From contig DASUFF010000125.1 in assembly GCA_036274695.1 (NCBI GenBank), positions 1-5,083 of the forward strand: a stretch of DNA of 5,083 nucleotides, read 5' to 3'. The notes under the pieces were generated by a model that made no database searches, was not told where the DNA came from, and was given only the letters and a program-made list of their open reading frames with translations. A program made the translations under genes and the position numbers. This stretch comes from DASUFF01 sp036274695 (GTDB lineage: Bacteria > UBA10199 > JACPAL01 > GCA-016699445). Position 1 is the first letter of the stretch, and every line of letters begins with the position of its first letter. Below are positions 1 to 5,083 of this stretch, piece after piece.

Positions 1-1
1 C

Positions 2-1609
2 CGCCGGACGGGCGCGATCGCGGACCGCATCGACGCCTACGAAGTTCAGGCCGAGGGGCTCGCGAACCTGGTTAACTCCTACGAATCCCGCCTGGCCGCC
101 GCCTTCGCCCCCTTCGCGGAAAGGGAGGCGTCCCTTACCCTGTCGCCTCCGGCCGCGGCCGTCCCGGCGCCGCCGTCCTTCGCCAGCCGGCGTTTTCAGG
201 CCGGTCCGGACACGCCCCGGTCGGTGCTGGAGCTGCTCGCCTCCGTGGATCCCCGGCAACACGCGACCGTCAACCTCATGCCGGAGATCGCCCTCTTCGC
301 CCGGGACGAAGACGTTTATGCATCGCTGTTGAAACTCCTGCACTTAAGACGCCGCTACGGAACGCGCGGCACGTACGTGAATTATCTGGAGAACGGCCGG
401 TTCCGCGACGGTTACGCCCCCAACTTCACGCCCCGCTCCGCGCAAGGGAACAGCCGCGAGATCGTCCGCTTCGTCGACGACGCCGGGGAAGAACACTCCC
501 TGCCCTCGTCGGAATTCCGCATGGCCGTCGCCTTGGAGCGGGTGAACCCCGCCCAGATGGAGAAGGAGGTTCGGAGCACGGACGCGACCTATCATTTCTA
601 CAAGATCAAATATTACACGGCCCTGCTGGGCATCGATCCGGAAATGACGGACCGGTACGTGGCCCTCTTCGAGCAGCATCACCTGCTCGCCGGCTCGCCT
701 CTTTTTCCGACGCTCCGGCTCCAGTTCCTGGCCGCTCATTTTCTCGACGACGACGTGCGCGGGATGCTGATGAAACGCCTGTCGGCCAGCGTGCCCGCCG
801 TCTCCATCCGCCGCCGCCTCGAAGGCGCCGGAGAAGCCGCCTCCCTGATGAAGATTCCGCTGGAGCTGCTGGCCCGTCAGGACGGGAAGGAACTGAGCGC
901 CGATGAAATGAACGCGTTTCTTTACCTCTACGGATTCCAATCGCTCCTGGCCGATCAACCGCCGGAAGAGCGGCACCGGATGAAGGCCGAGATCCTGGGC
1001 AACGCCATCGAAGAGCTCGCCCCCGACCTGCGTTACACCGGAGGCGTGCGCCAACCCCTCGACAGCTGGACCGTCCGCGAGGGAATTATCGGCGCCGACG
1101 CCGCCCGCGAAAAGTTCCGGCACGCGGTCGTCTTATCGACTCCGGACAGCTCCCATCTCCTGCTCGACCGCGGCAATGCGCGCGTCGCGGAGCGTTTTTT
1201 GAAGACACGCGTTCCGGAAAGGGCGTTGAAGGACGTTTTCGGAAGCACGGTGGACTTGCCGGCGGGCGGCGCGGGCTACCGCCTCGTCTCTCCGGAGGAG
1301 TACGGAAACTGGTACGCCGAGCTGATCCGGCGCCTGGAACTTTTGTCCGAAAAGCCGACGCCGGCGTCGGACAGCGTCTTCTACGTCCTGACGGCCTCCG
1401 ACCCCCGCGAGGCCGCGGAGCTGCGGCCGGAACTTTTGGGAATCCTTCTGGAGGACGCGGAAAACCGAAGCGTGACGCGCGAAACGCTTCTGGACCGGGT
1501 CGCCCTTTGGATGATGCACAACAGCGACCGCTTCCATCCGATGCGCACGTTCCGCGACCTGTCGAAACAGTGGAAAAAGCATCTGGGACCTGCTAGCCGG
1601 AGGCCATGA
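2..1609 (+). CDS. Unrecognised large protein, 5'-truncated by window edge
   Basis: The reading frame is open from base 2 to the TGA at 1607-1609, giving at least 535 residues of a protein whose start lies outside the window. A GTG at 224 could be called a start, but it has no Shine-Dalgarno sequence and the 74 codons before it look coding, so I treat the gene as partial. The visible part opens with a charged, helix-like stretch, then a Pro/Ala-rich linker (about residues 45-60 of the visible part). A long, probably alpha-helical, soluble-looking region follows, rich in Leu, Arg and Glu. I see no membrane segment, nucleotide-binding loop or catalytic motif, and I do not recognise the family. 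It overlaps the next gene, an exported cell-wall peptidase, by four bases (ATGA), so the two are probably co-translated. An envelope-related role is only inferred from that. Being a real gene is fairly certain; its function is unknown. Confidence 0.8.
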   Translation, partial: RRTGAIADRIDAYEVQAEGLANLVNSYESRLAAAFAPFAEREASLTLSPPAAAVPAPPSFASRRFQAGPDTPRSVLELLASVDPRQHATVNLMPEIALFARDEDVYASLLKLLHLRRRYGTRGTYVNYLENGRFRDGYAPNFTPRSAQGNSREIVRFVDDAGEEHSLPSSEFRMAVALERVNPAQMEKEVRSTDATYHFYKIKYYTALLGIDPEMTDRYVALFEQHHLLAGSPLFPTLRLQFLAAHFLDDDVRGMLMKRLSASVPAVSIRRRLEGAGEAASLMKIPLELLARQDGKELSADEMNAFLYLYGFQSLLADQPPEERHRMKAEILGNAIEELAPDLRYTGGVRQPLDSWTVREGIIGADAAREKFRHAVVLSTPDSSHLLLDRGNARVAERFLKTRVPERALKDVFGSTVDLPAGGAGYRLVSPEEYGNWYAELIRRLELLSEKPTPASDSVFYVLTASDPREAAELRPELLGILLEDAENRSVTRETLLDRVALWMMHNSDRFHPMRTFRDLSKQWKKHLGPASRRP

Positions 1610-2520
1610 ACAAAATCCTTCTTTCCGTTCTGACTTTCCTCACGCTGACCGCCGTCACCGCCCACGCCTACGACGGCCCCCGCTTCTTTCTCGAAGGCGA
1701 CGGGACCCTCAAACTGGCCGCGGGCAAGTACGGCAAGGGGGGGACCTTCGTCTACCGCGACGCGAAGAACGGCTACGACCTTCCGACCTTGGACAAGATC
1801 AACTTAGCCTTCGGCATGAAGCCGGCGCCGGACGAGTTCATTCATCCACGCCTGATCGCCCTGCTCGATTACCTCCAGGACCAATTGAAGGGCGGGCCGA
1901 TCACCATCGTCTCCGGCTACCGGAGCCCGACGTACAACGAGGGTTTGAGGAAAAAGGGAAAACTCGCGGCGAAGTCCAGCATGCACATCGAAGGGATGGC
2001 GGCGGACATCGACATGCAGGGCGTCGACGGCAAGACCTTGTGGGAATTCGTGCGCAGCCTCGACTGCTGCGGCGCGGGCTACTATCACGCCAAGGGCATC
2101 CACGTGGACGTCGGCCCCAGCCGCTTCTGGGACGAGACCTCCACCAAGGTGGAGCAGGACTTGGGCGCCCGGAACAAGCTCGTGATCGTGAGGACGAACT
2201 TCGATTATTTCGAGCCCAAGGACACGGTCTATATGACCTTCGCGCGCGTCAGCGATTACCCCATCGGCATCCGCCCGAACGTCCGCCTGGAAACGGTGAA
2301 GGGCAAGGAAGTGGCGAAAGCCACGATCGACAAGAAGGACCTGAAGGAAGAAAAGGGCTGCCTGATCCTGCCGAACCGGGCGTCGTTGCGCTCGGTGGAG
2401 TTCGACCTGCCCGAGAAGGTCAAGGCGGACGGCAAGCTCGCGGTCCGGGTCGATTTCTGCGAAAAACAGTTTCCGGAAATGCCGGACTCGATCCTCTCCA
2501 ACCCCATTTCCGTTCGTTAG
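1606..2520 (+). CDS. Exported M15/DUF882-family (YcbK/MepK-like) zinc peptidase with C-terminal extension
   Basis: This 304-aa protein probably cleaves peptidoglycan peptides in the periplasm, as known LAS/M15 zinc peptidases do; the exact bond cannot be read from sequence. Residues 1-21 are a signal peptide, with likely cleavage after Ala-His-Ala. The catalytic domain spans about residues 60-175. It shows the family hallmarks SGYRSPxxN (103-111), SMHxxGMAADID (125-136) and GYYHAKGIHVDVG (158-170). The expected zinc ligands H127, D134 and H166 are all present, so it looks active. Residues about 190-304 form an added, beta-strand-like domain with two Cys (252, 285) that I cannot name. The start is fixed by the signal peptide. 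GGAGG at 1599-1603 lies only 2 bases before the ATG, which is short, and the ATGA overlap with the upstream gene suggests translational coupling. Family assignment is confident; substrate is inferred. Confidence 0.9.
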   Translation: MNKILLSVLTFLTLTAVTAHAYDGPRFFLEGDGTLKLAAGKYGKGGTFVYRDAKNGYDLPTLDKINLAFGMKPAPDEFIHPRLIALLDYLQDQLKGGPITIVSGYRSPTYNEGLRKKGKLAAKSSMHIEGMAADIDMQGVDGKTLWEFVRSLDCCGAGYYHAKGIHVDVGPSRFWDETSTKVEQDLGARNKLVIVRTNFDYFEPKDTVYMTFARVSDYPIGIRPNVRLETVKGKEVAKATIDKKDLKEEKGCLILPNRASLRSVEFDLPEKVKADGKLAVRVDFCEKQFPEMPDSILSNPISVR

Positions 2521-2559
2521 AGCCGGGTCTTTATTCCAAAATGATAATTAACGACGGCA

Positions 2560-2581
2560 AAGGGGTTCATTTTACCCCCTT
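2560..2581 (+). terminator. Weak hairpin after the peptidase gene
   Basis: AAGGGGT (2560-2566) can pair with ACCCC-C-TT (2574-2581, one bulged C) around a 7-base loop, about 40 bases after the peptidase stop codon. The core GGGGT/ACCCC is perfect. No run of T follows, so intrinsic termination would be weak. It could instead be a protein-binding dyad, because its loop contains one copy of the 10-bp repeat described separately. Confidence 0.3.
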
Positions 2582-2617
2582 CTGCTCCGGCAAAAATATG
2601 TCCATGTGTTCATTTTA
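2565..2617 (+). repeat. Direct repeat GTTCATTTTA, two copies, upstream of sigma-54 promoter
   Basis: GTTCATTTTA occurs at 2565-2574 and again at 2608-2617, 43 bases apart. A 7-bp inverted version of its core (AAAATGA) lies at 2538-2544. The copies start about 115 and 72 bases upstream of the predicted +1 at 2680, where sigma-54 activator (enhancer-binding protein) sites often sit. The region is AT-rich, so chance recurrence is possible and the role is inferred. Confidence 0.35.
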
Positions 2618-2652
2618 AATCGGTTCTTAGAAAAACATTGCTCCATAATCGA

Positions 2653-2669
2653 CTGGCACAATGATTGCT
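2653..2669 (+). promoter_or_regulatory. Sigma-54 (RpoN) -24/-12 promoter
   Basis: CTGGCAC at 2653-2659 followed by TTGCT at 2665-2669 matches the sigma-54 consensus YTGGCACG-N4-TTGCW at every strongly conserved position; only the G ending the -24 box is changed, to A. The invariant GG (2655-2656) and GC (2667-2668) are separated by exactly 10 bases, the required spacing. With C2668 as -12, transcription would start near A2680, about 29 bases before the ATG at 2709. This implies that expression of the repeat protein needs RpoN and an ATP-driven enhancer-binding activator. Confidence 0.8.
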
Positions 2670-2688
2670 GATGCCTCGCATGCAGCAA
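2665..2688. promoter_or_regulatory. Imperfect palindrome over the -12 box and start site (possible operator)
   Basis: TTGCTG (2665-2670) plus ATGC (2671-2674) are mirrored by GCAT (2678-2681) plus CAGCAA (2683-2688), with a 3-base centre (CTC) and one extra G at 2682. The dyad covers the -12 element and the predicted +1, so a bound protein would block the promoter. In RNA read from further upstream it would form a 10-bp hairpin followed by only four U (2691-2694), so it could also act as a weak terminator. Function is inferred. Confidence 0.4.
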
Positions 2689-2708
2689 ACTTTTAAGTGG
2701 GGGGCATC

Positions 2709-3875
2709 ATGATGAGCCATTCAAAGACAAAAGGGTTGTTCTTCCTTTCAATCGGAATGTTAGCAGCCGCGATCGTGTTGACGCCTCAAACCTCCTGGGC
2801 ATCGCCGGAAAACCCCGGTTGCCTGGAGCGTTGCGGTGTTGAAGGAGAAAAATCGCTCCTCTGCCACCTTCCCAAAGGCAACCCACAAAATGCCCAGGAG
2901 CTTTGTATCGCCGATGCAGCGGTCGACGCGCACTTAAAGGGAGACGAAGGAGACCACTGCGGCGCCTGCGAGGTCCAGGGTGACGACGACGATCTTTGCC
3001 CGAACGACAGCGAAAAAACCGAACCCGGAATCTGCGGATGCGGGGTGGCGGATACCGACGGCGACGGCGACGGCACGCCCGACTGCAACGACCTGTGCTC
3101 CGATGACTCCGGCAAGACCGCTCCGGGCGCGTGCGGCTGCGGCGTCGCGGATACGGACGGCGACGAAGACGGAACGGCCGACTGTGTCGACGATTGCCCC
3201 GACAACTCCGGAAAGACCAACACGGGAATCTGCGGTTGCGACACCGCGGATGCCGACGCCGACAGCGACGGCACGCCCGACTGCAACGATCTGTGCCCGG
3301 AGAATCCCGACAAAATCGAGGAAGGGGTTTGCGGTTGCGGTCAGGCCGAGTCCGATTCGGACGGCGATGAGCTCCCGGATTGCGTCGACGCCTGCCCCTC
3401 GGATGCCGCCAAGACCGGTCCCGGCGCCTGCGGCTGCGGCGTCGCCGACACGGATTCCGACGGCGACGGAACCTCCGATTGCAACGACGATTGCGCCTCT
3501 GATCCCGCCAAGGTGAATCCGGGTGCCTGCGGCTGCGGAACCGCGGATACGAACTCCGACGGCGACGACTCTCCGGACTGCGCCGACAACTGCGACTCCG
3601 ACCCCGCCAAGGTGAATCCCGGCATCTGCGGCTGCGGATTCAGCGACGCCGACGGCGACGGAAACGGCACGCCCGACTGCAACGACGCCACGTTGGCGGG
3701 TGGAGACGACGACGGGGGCGCGTCTGCGGGCAGAGCCGGCTTCCGCGTGTCCGGCGCGGGCTGCACGCTGATCCGAGACGACCGGTCCTCCTCCCTGCCG
3801 CCGGCGGCGATCGCCGCAATGCTGGCGACGGCCTCTCTGGCGATCGGAGCGTCCCGGCGACTCATCAAGGATTGA
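2709..3875 (+). CDS. Secreted Cys-rich thrombospondin type 3-like calcium-repeat protein with C-terminal sorting tail
   Basis: This 388-aa exported protein is probably a calcium-stabilised, disulfide-rich surface or matrix protein; no catalytic motif is visible. Residues 1-31 are a signal peptide ending Ser-Trp-Ala. Residues 38-87 hold six Cys and a CHLPKGNPxN...AVDAHLxGD pattern (52-79), like small CH-x-P-x-GNP modules seen in other bacterial exported proteins. Residues 95-325 are seven repeats of exactly 33 aa, each with an acidic DxDxDGxxDC-type loop, a CGC motif and four Cys. The end has Gly-Cys at 351-352, a Pro-started hydrophobic helix (363-381) and Arg-Arg (383-384), resembling Cys-type C-terminal sorting signals such as MYXO-CTERM; I cannot assign the subclass. 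ATG 2709 or 2712 is preferred to GTG 2697 because the G-run at 2699-2704 then serves as a (weak) ribosome site. The gene stands alone behind a sigma-54 promoter. Confidence 0.85.
   Translation: MMSHSKTKGLFFLSIGMLAAAIVLTPQTSWASPENPGCLERCGVEGEKSLLCHLPKGNPQNAQELCIADAAVDAHLKGDEGDHCGACEVQGDDDDLCPNDSEKTEPGICGCGVADTDGDGDGTPDCNDLCSDDSGKTAPGACGCGVADTDGDEDGTADCVDDCPDNSGKTNTGICGCDTADADADSDGTPDCNDLCPENPDKIEEGVCGCGQAESDSDGDELPDCVDACPSDAAKTGPGACGCGVADTDSDGDGTSDCNDDCASDPAKVNPGACGCGTADTNSDGDDSPDCADNCDSDPAKVNPGICGCGFSDADGDGNGTPDCNDATLAGGDDDGGASAGRAGFRVSGAGCTLIRDDRSSSLPPAAIAAMLATASLAIGASRRLIKD
2991..3683 (+). repeat. Seven tandem 99-bp coding repeats
   Basis: Units start at 2991, 3090, 3189, 3288, 3387, 3486 and 3585, each exactly 99 bp with no length variation. 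The protein pattern is D-x-C-(8-10 residues)-PG-x-CGCG-x-x-D-(acidic loop)-DC-x. Unit 3 has CGCD in place of CGCG, and unit 4 is the most diverged. Units 1, 3 and 7 share an identical 20-base stretch, and units 6 and 7 share a 17-base stretch, which suggests duplication or conversion between units. Confidence 0.95.
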
Positions 3876-3983
3876 GTTCGCAAGACCGCGGCCATCACAA
3901 CCAACAGAATCAAAAAGACGGCCTTCCCTTTTTGCGGCACCAACAACGCCTCCCGGACCGACCTCGCCACCATGACGCCCTCC

Positions 3984-4008
3984 TCGGCGTAGAGACCGAA
4001 TGTTTTTT
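3984..4008 (+). terminator. Weak candidate terminator after the repeat-protein gene
   Basis: TCGG (3984-3987) can pair with CCGA (3996-3999) around an 8-base loop, and T6 follows at 4003-4008. A four-pair stem is weak, so the T-run is the main support. No better terminator is visible between the repeat-protein stop codon and the next gene. Confidence 0.3.
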
Positions 4009-4038
4009 CATGAACCGTTTCCATTGGCCTAAGTTCGC

Positions 4039-4067
4039 TGGACATCAACCGGGGAGTCGCCTATTTT
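4039..4067 (+). promoter_or_regulatory. Candidate sigma-70 promoter for the cupredoxin-fumarase genes
   Basis: TGGACA (4039-4044, five of six bases of the -35 consensus) and TATTTT (4062-4067, four of six of the -10 consensus) are separated by exactly 17 bases. Transcription would start near 4074, just ahead of the AAGGAG ribosome site at 4081-4086. Spacing and position support it; the -10 match is modest. Confidence 0.5.
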
Positions 4068-4092
4068 TGCTTTCCGTCGCAAGGAGACGCGC

Positions 4093-4524
4093 ATGAACTC
4101 CGCATCGAGAACAATCGCGACCGTGGCCGTCATCCTGATCGCAGGCGGACTGTTCTGGACGTCCGTTTCCTGCAACAATAATACGACGGGCGGCGGCGGC
4201 ACCACGGGAGGAACCGGCGGCACGCAACAGACGATCGCCGTCAATGGCTTCACCTTCGCGCCCGCCACATTAAGCGCCAAACCCGGCGAGGTCATCAAGG
4301 TCGTGAACAACGATACGACGACCCACACCGTCACCTCCGAAAGCGCCCCCAACGCCTTCGACGACAACGGCGATTTCGACACCAACGATTTGAACGGCGG
4401 CCAGGAGGGCTCGATCGCCATCCCCGCCGACGCGGTCGTGGGCGGCGACCTCTTCTACTATTGCGACGTCCACAAGTCCGACATGGATACGCCCAACGGG
4501 ACGATCCACGTCGTGGCACCCTAA
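4093..4524 (+). CDS. Plastocyanin-like type 1 copper protein, putative lipoprotein
   Basis: This 143-aa protein is a small blue-copper (cupredoxin) domain, probably an electron carrier or copper binder outside the inner membrane. Residues 6-26 form a hydrophobic export segment followed by Cys27 in Ser-Val-Ser-Cys. This is a non-standard lipobox because the -3 position is Ser rather than Leu. A Gly/Thr-rich linker (31-45) then leads to the domain (about 47-143). The four expected copper ligands are visible: H78 in TTTHTVTS, then C124, H127 and M131 in YYCDVHKSDM. The Cys-x2-His-x3-Met spacing is one residue shorter than classical plastocyanin. AAGGAG at 4081-4086, 6 bases before the ATG, is a strong ribosome site. 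The fumarase gene starts 18 bases after the stop, so co-transcription is likely. Copper binding is well supported; the redox partner is unknown. Confidence 0.9.
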   Translation: MNSASRTIATVAVILIAGGLFWTSVSCNNNTTGGGGTTGGTGGTQQTIAVNGFTFAPATLSAKPGEVIKVVNNDTTTHTVTSESAPNAFDDNGDFDTNDLNGGQEGSIAIPADAVVGGDLFYYCDVHKSDMDTPNGTIHVVAP

Positions 4525-4542
4525 TCTTCCGAGGAGAGAGAC

Positions 4543-5083
<541 letters not shown>

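Noticed and set aside
224..226. GTG as the start of the first gene
   Set aside because: There is no Shine-Dalgarno sequence before it and the same frame is open and coding-like back to the window edge.
344..1123. Long minus-strand open frame (259 codons) opposite the first gene
   Set aside because: It is the antisense of a GC-rich gene with no ribosome site, and its protein is Val/Gly/Arg-rich without any recognisable domain. The + strand frame is open to the window edge and coupled to the next gene.
2040..2618. + strand open frame overlapping the peptidase in another phase
   Set aside because: Arg/Gly/Pro-rich shadow of the peptidase; the peptidase frame has a signal peptide and intact zinc ligands.
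2638..2666. Sigma-70 promoter (TTGCTC ... ATGATT, or CATAAT as -10) before the repeat gene
   Set aside because: Both hexamer pairs match poorly or have the wrong spacing; the overlapping sigma-54 match is far stronger.
2697..2699. GTG as the start of the repeat protein
   Set aside because: Using it would place the G-rich ribosome site inside the gene; the ATG pair at 2709/2712 gives normal spacing and a normal signal peptide.
2991..3683. Regular 99-bp repeats as a CRISPR array
   Set aside because: The repeats are in-frame coding units without unique spacers, encoding a known type of calcium-loop repeat.
3911..3934. Perfect CAAAAAG / CTTTTTG inverted repeat as a terminator
   Set aside because: The stem is nearly all A-T with a 10-base loop and no T-run after it, so it would not be a stable terminator hairpin.
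4026..4038. Second sigma-54-like GG...GC pair upstream of the cupredoxin gene
   Set aside because: Only 9 bases separate GG and GC, and the flanking bases match poorly; sigma-54 requires 10. The sigma-70-like pair just downstream is better.

Overview
The window is GC-rich bacterial chromosome. All convincing genes lie on the + strand and use mostly G or C at third codon positions. Three features fit a Deltaproteobacteria/Myxococcota-like or related Gram-negative lineage: an exported calcium-loop repeat protein ending in a Gly-Cys / hydrophobic helix / Arg-Arg tail, an apparent sigma-54 promoter, and a lipoprotein-type cupredoxin. This placement is inference; there is no rRNA or marker gene here to fix it.

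Layout. Positions 2-1609 hold the 3' part of a large, unrecognised protein gene that runs in from the left edge. Its stop codon overlaps by 4 bases the start of an exported M15/DUF882-type zinc peptidase (1606-2520), so the two are probably translationally coupled and may form a cell-envelope pair. An AT-rich gap (2521-2708) follows. It carries a weak hairpin, a 10-bp direct repeat, a near-consensus sigma-54 (-24/-12) promoter and a palindrome over the predicted start site.

That promoter points at a 388-aa secreted, Cys- and Asp-rich protein (2709-3875). It has a signal peptide, a small Cys/His module, seven exact-length 33-aa thrombospondin type 3-like repeats and a Cys-type C-terminal sorting tail. 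After a 217-base gap with a plausible sigma-70 promoter come a type 1 copper (plastocyanin-like) putative lipoprotein (4093-4524) and, 18 bases later, the first 180 codons of a class II fumarate hydratase (4543 to the right edge). These two are likely one transcript.

The most notable element is the apparently dedicated sigma-54 control of the calcium-repeat surface protein. I see no CRISPR array, tRNA, rRNA, insertion sequence or complete multi-gene system of a new kind. The window looks mostly like ordinary envelope and metabolism genes plus one interesting regulated surface protein.
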